Below are positions 1-8,421 of a stretch of 64,000 nt of DNA, in pieces (position 1 is the stretch's first letter; every line of letters begins with the position of its first letter). Location: contig CAYZBG010000001.1 of the NCBI GenBank assembly GCA_964476565.1, forward strand, positions 1 to 64,000. The letters run 5' to 3'. A model generated the notes under the pieces. That model saw nothing but the letters and a program-made list of their open reading frames with translations, was not told where the DNA came from and searched no databases. The translations under genes were made by a program, and so were the position numbers. The DNA is from CAMAXB01 sp964476565. Its GTDB lineage: Bacteria > Verrucomicrobiota > Verrucomicrobiia > Opitutales > Opitutaceae.

Positions 1-1
1 A

Positions 2-79
2 TGGGGCGGCCAACGGGATTCGAACCCGCGACCCCAAGAATCACAATCTTGTGCTCTAACCAACTGAGCTATGGCCGCC
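2..79 (-). tRNA. tRNA-His (anticodon GTG)
   Basis: Read on the minus strand this folds as a complete tRNA. The anticodon stem is CAAGA/TCTTG and closes a loop containing GTG, which reads histidine codons. The T arm carries GGTTCGAATCC. The acceptor stem pairs GCGGCCA with TGGCCGC and is followed by C73 and a genomically encoded CCA. The extra 5' G(-1), opposite C73, is the identity element of tRNA-His, so the mature 5' end is at base 79. No neighbouring tRNA is visible, and the 3' end lies one base inside the window edge. Confidence 0.95.
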
Positions 80-227
80 GTGAGAGTCGGGAAAATTCGC
101 GGTCGCGCGCAGGCCTGTCAATCCCTTCTTCGGTGCGATTCCGATCGCGAACGCCGGCGGATCCGGGTGGCCCGGTGACGGCCTTTCCCTTGCGGCGCGG
201 AGGGCGGTCTGCTGTGCTGTGCGGGCG

Positions 228-998
228 ATGCGGTTGAGGCTGGTCACCTTCAATATTGCCCACGGCCGCGGGCTGACGCCGATCCAGGGCTTTACCTCGG
301 CGAGGAAGCTGCGCAGCAACCTGCACCGTATTGCCAAGCTGATCGATCGGCTGGAACCGGACGTGGTGGCGTTGCAGGAGATCGACGAATGTTCGCGGTG
401 GGCGGGCAACTTCGATCAGCTCGCCTACCTGCGCGACCTCACCAATTTCCCGTTTGCGGTCTTCGGCATCAACAACCGGCGCGCCGGTCTGCTGAACCTC
501 AATTACGGCAATGCCTTGCTTTCGCGCCACCCGATTGCGGTCTCGGAGAATATTGTCTTCGGCCGCAGCCGGGTGGGGGAGAAAGGCTTCCTGTACGCGG
601 AGATCGATGCGGGCGGTCGCTGTCTGCCGGTGGTGAACCTGCACTTTCATTACCGGTCCCGGCATCACCGGCTGGTCCAACTCGACCGCATGCTGGCGTA
701 CCTGCGGGTCAAGCAACGTCACCAGTCGCAGCATTGGGCGGTTCTGCCGGTGGTCTGCGGCGATTTCAACACCCCCGGCAACCGATCGGACGCCACGGCG
801 TCGCTGCTCAGCCACCTTTGTGATTTCGGTGACTACGTGCTGCATCCTTCGCGGGGGAAGACCTTTCCTTCACCCCTGCCGACGAGGCTGCTGGACTTTG
901 TCTTCCTGCCGCCGGGCTGCCTCGATCCGCGCAGTCGGGTGGTGCCGAGCGTGTTGTCCGATCATCGGCCGGTGATGGTCGACTTCACCCTGGCGTAA
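228..998 (+). CDS. Endonuclease/exonuclease/phosphatase family protein
   Basis: The 256-residue protein has the four signatures of the EEP (DNase I-like) fold in order: an N-terminal TFNIAHG asparagine motif, VALQEIDE with the metal-binding glutamate, VCGDFNTP, and a C-terminal SDHRPVMVDF with the catalytic Asp-His. Family members hydrolyse phosphodiesters in nucleic acids, inositol phosphates or sphingomyelin, and the sequence does not say which. There is no signal peptide, so it is probably cytoplasmic. I chose the ATG at 228 over the GTG at 219 because the conserved first strand (LRLVTFNI) starts directly after it. It stands alone between tRNA-His and trpA. Confidence 0.8.
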   Translation: MRLRLVTFNIAHGRGLTPIQGFTSARKLRSNLHRIAKLIDRLEPDVVALQEIDECSRWAGNFDQLAYLRDLTNFPFAVFGINNRRAGLLNLNYGNALLSRHPIAVSENIVFGRSRVGEKGFLYAEIDAGGRCLPVVNLHFHYRSRHHRLVQLDRMLAYLRVKQRHQSQHWAVLPVVCGDFNTPGNRSDATASLLSHLCDFGDYVLHPSRGKTFPSPLPTRLLDFVFLPPGCLDPRSRVVPSVLSDHRPVMVDFTLA

Positions 999-1073
999 AG
1001 GGGCCTGCCGGCGCCTTACTGCTGCAGTTTGCTCTCGCCAGCCCGGGCCGGGCCTTGGCAATCCTTGGGTTCC

Positions 1074-1880
1074 ATGGATCGAATCGCCCTCGCCTTTGAA
1101 CGCGCCCGTGCCGCCCACCGCGCCGCCTTCGTCGCCTATCTTTGCGCCGGCGATCCCGACTTTAACACCTCGCTCGCAGCGTGCCGTGCCCTGCTCAAGG
1201 GAGGCGTCGACGTTCTCGAGCTGGGGGTTCCGTTCTCGGATCCTCTGGCGGACGGGCTTACGAACCAGCTCGCCGCCCAGCGTGCCCTCGAGAGCGGTAT
1301 GACCGCCGCCCGCGTTTTCGATCTGGTGCGGGAACTCCGCCGCGAGTTTCCGGAGACGCCCATCATTTTCTACACCTACTACAACCTCGTGTTTGCCAAC
1401 GGCGTCGACGCCTACGTGCGGGCGGCCCGCGAGGCCGGTGTCGACGGCATGCTGACGCTCGACTTGCCGCCTGAGGAGGCGGCTGATGTGGCGGCCGCCT
1501 GCAAGGCGCACGGCGTGCGGACGGTCTTCATCGTGGCTCCGACCACTCCTGAATCCCGCCTGCCGGTCATCGCGCGGGCGGCTACCGGATTCATCTATTA
1601 CGTGTCACGCGAAGGTGTGACGGGGGTGCGGGATGCAGTCGCGGCCAACGTGCCCGAGGCGGTGGCCCGCATCAAGGCCCACACCTCCCTGCCGGTCGTG
1701 GTCGGCTTCGGGATCGCCCGCCGCGAGCATGTCGCGACCATCGCCGCCTGCGCCGACGGCGTCGTGGTGGGCAGCGCACTGGTCAACACCATCCGGGAAA
1801 ACCTCACGGACCGCGCCCGCATCGTTCCGGCCATGGCCGCCCGCCTGGCCGACCTGATCGAGGGCACGAAGCGGACCTGA
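1074..1880 (+). CDS. trpA: Tryptophan synthase alpha chain
   Basis: TrpA cleaves indole-3-glycerol phosphate to indole and glyceraldehyde 3-phosphate and channels indole to TrpB. The 268-residue length is typical. With the ATG at 1074 the catalytic residues fall at Glu49 (DVLELGVPF) and Asp60 (FSDPLAD), the same numbers as in Salmonella TrpA, which supports this start over an upstream one at 1029. The phosphate-binding glycines in VVVGFGI and VVVGSALV are present, and so is the YYVSREGVTG loop. The segment after Asp60 reads GLTNQ rather than the usual GPxIQ, a modest deviation. No trpB or other trp gene lies in the window, so the trp genes are split or trpA is the last gene of a unit elsewhere. 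Confidence 0.95.
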   Translation: MDRIALAFERARAAHRAAFVAYLCAGDPDFNTSLAACRALLKGGVDVLELGVPFSDPLADGLTNQLAAQRALESGMTAARVFDLVRELRREFPETPIIFYTYYNLVFANGVDAYVRAAREAGVDGMLTLDLPPEEAADVAAACKAHGVRTVFIVAPTTPESRLPVIARAATGFIYYVSREGVTGVRDAVAANVPEAVARIKAHTSLPVVVGFGIARREHVATIAACADGVVVGSALVNTIRENLTDRARIVPAMAARLADLIEGTKRT

Positions 1881-1883
1881 TCG

Positions 1884-2738
1884 TCAGGTCGCCAGCGCCT
1901 GCCGGATGGCCGGCGGCACCTCCGCCTCGGCGGTCTCGCCCGGAAAGTCGAGCACCTCCGCCGCCGCGTCATCCTCCATTGGATACAGGGCGCGGAAGCG
2001 GCTGAAATCCATCAGCTCGAAGCGCCCATCGTCGTGTTCGAGGATGGCGGTGAGCGACTCGACCCAGTCGCCGCTGTTGAGGTAGTGCACGTCGCCGATC
2101 ATGCGGTCCGCTGGCGTATGGATGTGTCCGCACATGACGCCGACGCAGCCCCGGCTGCGGGCGAGCTGGGCAATGTGGGTCTCAAAGTTGGAGACGTGGC
2201 TGACCGCGCGTTTGACGCGGGCCTTCACCGCCTTGCTCAGCGAATAGTATTCCTTGCCCCGCCAGACGCGCCAGCGGTTGTAGACCCGGTTCACCTTCAT
2301 CAGCGCGCGGTAGCCCCAGTCGCCGGCATAGGCGAGGAAGACAAAGTTGCGTGTGATCGTGTCGAAGACGTCGCCGTGCAGCACGAAGTAGCGCCCCCGC
2401 GGCGTCTCGTGCACGTAGTCCTCCACGATGCGCAGGTTCTCGAACTCGATCGGCAGGAACTTGGCCAGCACGTCGTCGTGATTGCCGCGCAGATAGATCA
2501 CCTCGATGTTCTTCTTCTCAAGTTTCTTCAGGATAAGGCGGATGAAGCGCGTGTGGGCCTTGGTCCAGTTGCCCGTCTGGCGCAGCCTCCAGCCGTCGAT
2601 GATGTCGCCGTTGAGGATCAGCTTCTCGCAGCGGGTGTATTTGAGGAAATGATTCACCTCCCGGATCTTGCAGTCGAAGGTGCCGAGGTGGACGTCCGAA
2701 ATGATGATCGTTTTGACCCTGAGCGGCTTGAGTTCCAT
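1884..2738 (-). CDS. PlcP-like metallophosphoesterase (UDP-2,3-diacylglucosamine diphosphatase family)
   Basis: This 284-residue calcineurin-like phosphoesterase has all the metal ligands: Asp15/His17 (SDVHLG), Asp45 (NGDIIDGW), Asn86/His87 (RGNHDD), His121 (HGD) and His205/His207 (GHIHTP). Automatic annotation would call it LpxH. However, it is longer than classical LpxH and carries NGDIIDGWRL, a GDWGY segment and a NSGDWVES tail. From memory these match rhizobial phospholipase C PlcP, which cuts phosphatidylcholine to diacylglycerol under phosphate starvation. The genes transcribed just before it on the same strand are a lipid kinase and a GT4 glycosyltransferase, which fits PlcP better than lipid A synthesis. 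It is probably a cytoplasmic peripheral membrane enzyme. Its stop lies 3 bp from the convergent trpA stop. The family is certain and the substrate is inferred. Confidence 0.85.
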   Translation of the reverse strand: MELKPLRVKTIIISDVHLGTFDCKIREVNHFLKYTRCEKLILNGDIIDGWRLRQTGNWTKAHTRFIRLILKKLEKKNIEVIYLRGNHDDVLAKFLPIEFENLRIVEDYVHETPRGRYFVLHGDVFDTITRNFVFLAYAGDWGYRALMKVNRVYNRWRVWRGKEYYSLSKAVKARVKRAVSHVSNFETHIAQLARSRGCVGVMCGHIHTPADRMIGDVHYLNSGDWVESLTAILEHDDGRFELMDFSRFRALYPMEDDAAAEVLDFPGETAEAEVPPAIRQALAT

Positions 2739-2804
2739 CCGGGCGGCAGCGTACCAGATCGCCGCCGACGCGCCTAGGGGGCGGGGCGAAACGTCACCCG
2801 AATG

Positions 2805-3740
2805 TCACCCGACTGCGGCAGGCACGAGCACGTGCAGGCTGCGTGGCCGGACCGCGACTTCGAGCACAGCGCCGGTCTCGTGGGTTTCACCGTCGGTGTG
2901 GACCAGACCCGGCGCGGTGCGGACGATGGAGAAGCGTGCTCCGCGCAGCCGGCGGACACTGCGGCTGCCGTCGATCCGGCCGGCAAAGAGGCGGGGCAGC
3001 AGGGGCAGGGCCCCGAGCAGGCCGGGCGGATTCAGCACGGTGAGGTCCAGCAGGCCGTCGTCGACCGAGGCTCCAGGGGCGATGAAGCAGTCGTTGCCGT
3101 ACTGGTCCGAATTGGCGACGGCGACGATGAAGGCCCGTGTATCCAAACGGGTATGACCGTTGGAAATGGAATAGGTCGCGGGACGGTAGCCAAACACCAT
3201 GCGGCAGGTGGTGCCGATGTAGGCGGGCAGGCCGCGGCGCGTGAGCTCGTTGAAGCGGGCGCTCAAGTCGGCGTCGAAACCCACCCCCATGGCGTTGAAG
3301 AACGGGAGCCCGTTGACGGTGCCAGTGTCGATCGTGCGCACCCGGCCCTCGAGCAAGGTCCGGAAGGCGCCCCGACCCGGGCCGGGAATGCCGAGGTGCC
3401 GGCCGAGTCCGTTGCCGGAACCGCAGGGGATGAGGCCGAGTGCGGCCGGCGTTCCGACCAGGGCGGCGGCCGTCTCATTCAGGGTGCCGTCGCCGCCGAT
3501 GGCCACGACCAGCCGGCAGCCCTCGTCGACGGCCCGGCGGGCGAGGTCGGTGGCATGGCGGGGCCGCTCCGTCAGCACCACGGTCGCGTCGAGCCGGTGC
3601 TCGGTGATGAACGAGCGGGCGCGGTCCAGCAAATGGGGATTGCGTGCGTTGTGGCCGGACCGGGGATTGAAGATGAACCGCGTCTTCACCGCACGCAGCA
3701 TGGCAGGCGGTGCCAGGAGTTCGACCCTTTCTGCGCTCAT
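2805..3740 (-). CDS. Diacylglycerol kinase / YegS-like lipid kinase
   Basis: This 311-residue protein belongs to the diacylglycerol/sphingosine-kinase catalytic family. An N-terminal FIFNPRSG motif is followed by the nucleotide-binding GGDGTLNE at residues 82-89 and then IPCGSGNGLGRH. A second beta-sandwich half contains FNAMGVGFDADL and ends near HTDGE. It should phosphorylate a membrane lipid alcohol such as diacylglycerol. The ATG at 3740 overlaps the stop of the upstream glycosyltransferase (ATGA), so the two genes are probably translationally coupled. The PlcP-like gene follows 66 bp further on. In that setting the enzyme could return diacylglycerol to phosphatidate (inference). Confidence 0.88.
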   Translation of the reverse strand: MSAERVELLAPPAMLRAVKTRFIFNPRSGHNARNPHLLDRARSFITEHRLDATVVLTERPRHATDLARRAVDEGCRLVVAIGGDGTLNETAAALVGTPAALGLIPCGSGNGLGRHLGIPGPGRGAFRTLLEGRVRTIDTGTVNGLPFFNAMGVGFDADLSARFNELTRRGLPAYIGTTCRMVFGYRPATYSISNGHTRLDTRAFIVAVANSDQYGNDCFIAPGASVDDGLLDLTVLNPPGLLGALPLLPRLFAGRIDGSRSVRRLRGARFSIVRTAPGLVHTDGETHETGAVLEVAVRPRSLHVLVPAAVG

Positions 3741-4909
3741 AGGGCGGTCACGGGATTCGGTGCGGGTGCGACCGCGGCCGTTCGGCCGGCGATCTCGAGC
3801 AAGTCCCTTTCGAAGCCATCGATCACGCGGTCCCATGAGATGGTCAGGGCCGTGGCGCGGGCGGATTCGCCGAGGCGGCGGCGAAGGGCGGCGTCCTGGG
3901 CGACGGCGACGGAGGCGGTGACGAAGGCAGCGGCATCGCCCAGCGGCACGTGCCAACCGTTCTCGGCATGACGGATGTAACGAGCGGCGGCCGCGTAGTT
4001 GAACGCCACAACGGGCAGGCCGCTGGCCATGGCCTCGGTTACCACGTTGCCAAAGGTCTCGGTCAGGCTGGGGTAGAGAAAAAGGTCGCCTGAGGCGTAG
4101 CAGCGGGCGAGATCCTCGCGGTTGAGGAAGCCGGTAAAGACGGCCGAGGGAATCTGGCGCTGCAGCTTACGGCGCATCGGACCGTCGCTGGCGATGACCA
4201 GGCGCACGCCCGGCCGAGCGGCGGCGACGGCGCGGTAGGCTTCGATGAGCAGCGAGTAGTTCTTCTCCGCGGCGAGGCGGCTGACGTGGACGATCACGAG
4301 ATCGTCGGGTCCGGCGCCCCAGGATTCACGCAGCGCCGTTGAACGCACCGACGGGGTGAAGACCCGGGTGTTCACCCCCCGCGAAAGCAGCCGCAAGTTC
4401 TGAAATCCATCGCGTGCCAATTCGGCGTTGAGTTCGGCGGTGGGCGAGAGCGTTACCCGGGTCCGATTGTGAAAGTGACGCAGGTAGGCGAGTGCCGGAC
4501 GCGTGAGGAAAGCCGCGCCGTAGTGGCGGCTGTAGTGGTGGAAATTGGTGTGGAAGGTCGAGCTGACCGGCAGTCCCAGGCGATTCGCGGCGGACAGGGC
4601 GGCGTAGCCAAGCGGACCCTCGGTGGCAATGTGCACGAGATCGGGCCGATCGTCGCGCCAGCGGCGGAGCAGCCGGCGGCGCACGGGCAGACCGAGTCGC
4701 AGGAATGGGTAGCCAGGAATGGGCAGTCCGGGGCAGAGGTTCTCGGCGTAGAGTCCGTCGGCCCGGGGTGTATCCGGTCCGGCCTGACGCGGTCGCACCA
4801 CGGTCATCGCATGACCCCGGTGCGCGAGACCCTCGACGAGATGGCTGAGGGTCATGGCCACCCCGTTGATTTCCGGCGGGAAGGTTTCGGTGACGAGGGT
4901 GATCTTCAC
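3737..4909 (-). CDS. GT4-family glycosyltransferase (lipid-type)
   Basis: The 390-residue protein has the two-domain GT-B layout of family GT4. The N-terminal domain opens with TETFPPEINGVAMTLSHL, typical of SqdX/MgtA/Agt-type enzymes that glycosylate lipids. The C-terminal nucleotide-sugar domain has HVSRLAAEKN and the EX7E signature in TETFGNVVTEAMASGLPVV. GT4 enzymes retain anomeric configuration and use UDP- or GDP-sugars. There are no membrane helices, so it is cytoplasmic or peripheral. It is the first gene of a unit with a lipid kinase (ATGA overlap) and a PlcP-like phosphoesterase, which suggests the acceptor is diacylglycerol (inference). The sugar donor cannot be told from the sequence. 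Confidence 0.85.
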   Translation of the reverse strand: MKITLVTETFPPEINGVAMTLSHLVEGLAHRGHAMTVVRPRQAGPDTPRADGLYAENLCPGLPIPGYPFLRLGLPVRRRLLRRWRDDRPDLVHIATEGPLGYAALSAANRLGLPVSSTFHTNFHHYSRHYGAAFLTRPALAYLRHFHNRTRVTLSPTAELNAELARDGFQNLRLLSRGVNTRVFTPSVRSTALRESWGAGPDDLVIVHVSRLAAEKNYSLLIEAYRAVAAARPGVRLVIASDGPMRRKLQRQIPSAVFTGFLNREDLARCYASGDLFLYPSLTETFGNVVTEAMASGLPVVAFNYAAAARYIRHAENGWHVPLGDAAAFVTASVAVAQDAALRRRLGESARATALTISWDRVIDGFERDLLEIAGRTAAVAPAPNPVTAL

Positions 4910-5034
4910 GATGCCGCAACGAAGCAGCCGGCGGGCAACGGCGGAGCGAGCGCAATGTGGCCCGGGCGGCGCGAAATCACCTGACCGTAACAGAAAGGCT
5001 TTTACAACCCCGCGAACCCGGTCGCAATGGGGCC

Positions 5035-5946
5035 ATGGTCCGTCGACTTCACGTGCTCACGGGTGTCACCGCCGCCGGTAAGACCGAGCTCGCGCTGCGC
5101 TGGGCGGAACGGCATGGCGCCGAGATCGTTTCCTGCGACTCGCTGCTGTTCTACCGCGGCATGGACATCGGCACGGCGAAACCGACCCAGGCGGAGCGGG
5201 CCCGGGTGCCCCACCATCTGATCGATGTCCTGGCGCTGAACGAGCGGGCCGACGTGACGTGGTACGTGAGCCGGGCGCGCGAGGCGATCGCGAGCATCGA
5301 AGCGCGGGGCCGTCCGGTGCTGGTGACGGGGGGGAGCGGCTTCTACCTGAAGGCCTTCTTTGCTCCGGTCGCCGATGACGTTGCGGTGCCCCCTGCCTTA
5401 AGGGCGGACGTTGAACGGATGCGGATCAACGAAGGACTGGAGGGCCTGGTGAACCGGCTGCGTGCGCTCAACCCGGATGGTCTGGGATCTCTGGACGTGG
5501 CCAATCCCCGGCGGGTGACGCGGGCGTTGGAGCGGTGCCTCGCCTCCGGGCGCAGCCTGCGCGCGTTGGCGGATGCCTTTGCGCGTCAGCCCGGTCCCTT
5601 TGCCGACTGGGAGGTCCAGTGCACGCGACTGGAGCGCGAGCCTGCGGAGCTCGATGCACGAATTGAGGCGCGGGTGCGCCAGATGGTGCTCGGCGGACTG
5701 GAAGCGGAGGTGGTGGCTCTCCGGGCGCAGGGGCTGGAAAACAACCCGAGTGCCGCTGGCGCGATCGGTTACCGTGAGACGCTGGCGATGTTGGCGGGGA
5801 CGCTGCCTCGCACCGAGTGGGCTTCAGCGATCGTGGCCAACACGCGCGCGTTGGTAAAGAAGCAGCGGACGTGGTTTCGGACCCAGTTGCCGGCCCATCG
5901 CGTGTTGCCGGCAGCGTTGGCTGCAGTGGACGAGCTCTTTCCCTGA
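5035..5946 (+). CDS. miaA: tRNA dimethylallyltransferase
   Basis: MiaA transfers dimethylallyl to N6 of A37 in tRNAs that read UNN codons. The P-loop is present as GVTAAGKTEL (family consensus GPTASGKT). It is followed by SCDSLLFYRGMDIGTAKP, which holds the catalytic aspartate and the tRNA-A37 binding segment. The C-terminal part contains NNPSAAGAIGYRE, matching the IGY(R/K)E motif. The length is 303 residues with the ATG at 5035. Earlier in-frame starts would add a tail with no family match. It is divergent from the GT4 gene with a 125 bp spacer, and convergent with the DUF4202 gene. Confidence 0.93.
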   Translation: MVRRLHVLTGVTAAGKTELALRWAERHGAEIVSCDSLLFYRGMDIGTAKPTQAERARVPHHLIDVLALNERADVTWYVSRAREAIASIEARGRPVLVTGGSGFYLKAFFAPVADDVAVPPALRADVERMRINEGLEGLVNRLRALNPDGLGSLDVANPRRVTRALERCLASGRSLRALADAFARQPGPFADWEVQCTRLEREPAELDARIEARVRQMVLGGLEAEVVALRAQGLENNPSAAGAIGYRETLAMLAGTLPRTEWASAIVANTRALVKKQRTWFRTQLPAHRVLPAALAAVDELFP

Positions 5947-5962
5947 ATCCGGTCCGGACAGA

Positions 5963-6574
5963 TCAGGCCTGGGATGGAGCATCCTCGGCCCGGGTGGCCT
6001 CCGCCAGCAATTGAGCCACGCCTGGCGGGAGAGAAAGGTGCTGCGCGGCGAGGCGCGCGGCCGGGCTGAGTTTGCGCCACGTCTTGCGCAGGATATCGAC
6101 AAACTTGGCCGGCGGATAGTCGGCGTGGGCGGCGGCGAACGATTCGATTTCGTTCTCCAGGAACACGAGGACCGCGGCGTCCTCCAGCGCCTGTGTGCCC
6201 GGGTTGGATTTGAGGCCGCTCTTGGAGACCCACACATGAACCTCGGCGGCTTCCGTCGCGGGCACGCCGGCGCTCATCAGGAGCTCGCGGGCGCGGTCGG
6301 CTTGTTTGGTGTACAGCGACTTTCGCCAGGCGAGGTAGCCGGGCTTTCCCTCGGGGTACGTCGAGCGCGGCACAAGCCAGCGTTCCAGGTGCTGGCAACG
6401 CGCGCCGAGCCGAAGGAGCGGCGAGGCGTCGGGTACGAGCCGGCTAACCCAGGCCTCGACGCGATCCGCGTAGACCAGCTCCGCGGCACGGCCGTCCGAC
6501 TGACGGGTCGGATCGGCGTTGTGGGCGGCGTCGATCAAAGCGCGGGCCCGCGCGTAGGGAGGCAATTCGCTCAT
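5963..6574 (-). CDS. DUF4202 family protein
   Basis: This 203-residue soluble protein matches my recollection of DUF4202. It has an N-terminal ALIDAAHNADP segment, a central CQHLERWLVPRSTYPEGKPGYLAWRK segment (HLERW and the RxxYPxG run are typical), and a C-terminal FLENEIESFA helix followed by KFVDILRKTWRKLS. No function is established for the family. The internal histidines and the order of the helices recall HD-type folds, but I cannot show catalysis. It is the only gene in its small transcription unit and is convergent with miaA, with a 16 bp gap. Confidence 0.8.
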   Translation of the reverse strand: MSELPPYARARALIDAAHNADPTRQSDGRAAELVYADRVEAWVSRLVPDASPLLRLGARCQHLERWLVPRSTYPEGKPGYLAWRKSLYTKQADRARELLMSAGVPATEAAEVHVWVSKSGLKSNPGTQALEDAAVLVFLENEIESFAAAHADYPPAKFVDILRKTWRKLSPAARLAAQHLSLPPGVAQLLAEATRAEDAPSQA

Positions 6575-6657
6575 GTTGCCTCGATCGTTGCGCGAGTACG
6601 CCCGAGGCGCAACGCCGTCCTGACCGGCGACGGTCGCGCCGGGCGGCCCCGTGGGGC

Positions 6658-8151
6658 TCAGGGCGCGAGGTTGATCTTGTAGCGTTCGAGCGAGCTGGCC
6701 TCGAGACGGGCGAGGTCGGCGAGGGCGATGCGCAGCGCGATGCGCGCCTGCAGCTCGGCCACGCGTGCGTTGTCGAGGTCTTCCTGAGATTCCTGAACGC
6801 GGCGGAAGGTGCTGATGCCGGCGTCAAAGCGCGCCTTTTCGAGGTCGAACTGACGCTGGCTGAGCTCAGTGGCCTTGCGGGAGATCTCCACGCTCTCGAT
6901 GTTGATTTCGACGGCGCGCACCGCACTGCGCACCTGAACGAGCAGACTTTGCTCGAGTTGCTCGAGGCGTTTCTCCTCGCGACTCAGGCCGATCACGGCC
7001 TGCCGATACCGGGCCTTCTCGGCCTTGAAGCCGATCGGTACGTTGAGAGTAAGGTCGATGGTCCAGTTGTAGCCGTCGCCGCTCCAGAGTTCCTCGGCGG
7101 CGTTGCTGGCGGAGGCCTGGCGGGCGTTGTAGCCGCCGGTGGCGCCGACCGACAGCCCCGGCAGGCGGTCGCGCTTGGCCGTGTGCAAATCGATCTTCAG
7201 CTGCTCGATCGCCAGCTTGGCTGACGCGAAGCTGGGCGATTGGTCACGCGCGACCTGGTAGGAGCGCTCCATCGAAACCGCGGGCGTTTCGAGATCCGAC
7301 AGGGTGACGGCCCCGAGCGGCGTGTTGAATTCGAATTGGCCGATCAAATTGAGCAGCGCATCTTCGCGATCACGCACGGCCTGTTGGGCCTGGATGAGGG
7401 CGCGGCGGGCGTTGGCGACTCCGACTTCGGCCTGGAGCACCTCGAGGTCGGTGGCGATGCCGGTGTTGCGGCGGGTCTGGTTTTCCTCGAGCAGGCGTTC
7501 GGCGAGTTCGAGGCTGAAGCGGCGGACCTGTTCCTGTTCGCGCGCGAAGCCCAGGTTGTAGTAGGCGGCCTCGACGTTGCGTACCACCGTGAGGACGGTG
7601 TCTTTGAACTCGAGGTTGGAACGGGTGACGCCGATGGTCGCCCGGTCTACGGCGGCCCGGGTGTAGGCAATGCCGGCCCCCTGTAGCAGCGGCTGGCGGA
7701 CGGTGAGCGAAAAGTCGCTGTTGTACGACGGGTTGAGAATGGTGTTCGCCGAGTTGTTGCTCGCGCGGTTCAGATTTGTGCTGGCCGTGATGGTCGCGCC
7801 GGTGACGATGCGCTGGGTCGCGGAGATCCGGTTGTTGTAGGACGAGTTGCGCGGCTGCGAGGTGCCATCGAGCACACTGCTGGCCACCGCCGACTGGCTT
7901 TCCGACCGGCTGGTCGTGTAGGTCAGGTCCGGCTCAAACGTGGCTTCCGCGATATTCAGTGCAGCTTCGGCATTCTCCCGCGCGAAGGTCTGGATTTGCA
8001 GGTCAAAGTTCTTGGCCAGCGCCCGCGCGATCGCCTCTTCGATCGTCAATGCCTGCGGCGCCGTGGCCGGCGCCGGGGCTTCCTGGCCTTGCGAGGCGAC
8101 AACAGGCACCAGAAGGGCCCAGGCGGAGACGGTCAAAAGGCGTCGAATCAT
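6658..8151 (-). CDS. TolC-family outer-membrane efflux protein
   Basis: The 497-residue protein starts with a signal peptide (MIRRLLTVSAWALLVPVVAS), then a short Ala/Pro linker and the repeated TolC architecture. That is two copies of a beta-strand plus long-helix unit. The repeats are visible at NFDLQIQTFARENAEAALN in the first half and SPSFASAKLAIEQLKID in the second. Such proteins form trimeric channels across the outer membrane and periplasm for RND, MFS or ABC pumps or type I secretion. No inner-membrane pump or adaptor gene is adjacent, so the partner must be elsewhere. I chose the ATG at 8151 because the signal peptide begins there; the 15 codons upstream are not signal-like. Confidence 0.88.
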   Translation of the reverse strand: MIRRLLTVSAWALLVPVVASQGQEAPAPATAPQALTIEEAIARALAKNFDLQIQTFARENAEAALNIAEATFEPDLTYTTSRSESQSAVASSVLDGTSQPRNSSYNNRISATQRIVTGATITASTNLNRASNNSANTILNPSYNSDFSLTVRQPLLQGAGIAYTRAAVDRATIGVTRSNLEFKDTVLTVVRNVEAAYYNLGFAREQEQVRRFSLELAERLLEENQTRRNTGIATDLEVLQAEVGVANARRALIQAQQAVRDREDALLNLIGQFEFNTPLGAVTLSDLETPAVSMERSYQVARDQSPSFASAKLAIEQLKIDLHTAKRDRLPGLSVGATGGYNARQASASNAAEELWSGDGYNWTIDLTLNVPIGFKAEKARYRQAVIGLSREEKRLEQLEQSLLVQVRSAVRAVEINIESVEISRKATELSQRQFDLEKARFDAGISTFRRVQESQEDLDNARVAELQARIALRIALADLARLEASSLERYKINLAP

Positions 8152-8362
8152 GAGAGAGGAAAAACCGGATGATGCGAAGAACACGGGACAGGCCAAAAAG
8201 TTACGAGCTATGCGGGAAAGTCGATGCCAGGCTTGCGCCGCAGGCGGGTGGCGTCGTCAATCCGGGCTCGGTGGGGGAAGACGAGCCGCATCCGCAAAAG
8301 TTTCATGGCGCCGGCTTTTCGTCCGACAAAGCCGGTCCCAAGGGCACGATTCACCCACCAGA

Positions 8363-8393
8363 AAACAAAAACGGACCGCGGTTAGGCGGTCCG
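8363..8393 (-). terminator. Intrinsic terminator located after the TolC-like promoter side, upstream of the foldase stop
   Basis: An 8 bp perfect stem (CGGACCGC at 8372-8379 and GCGGTCCG at 8386-8393) has a 6-base loop. On the minus strand it is followed by a T-rich run at 8363-8371. It lies 29 bp past the stop of the PpiD-like gene and should end that transcript before the tolC-like gene. Confidence 0.85.
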
Positions 8394-8421
8394 TGCAAGC
8401 GAAAGGCGACTTGGGTGCGCC

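Noticed and set aside
4910..5034. Pho box upstream of the glycosyltransferase module
   Set aside because: CTGTTAC-like bases are present, but the two half-sites at the usual 11 bp spacing are not.
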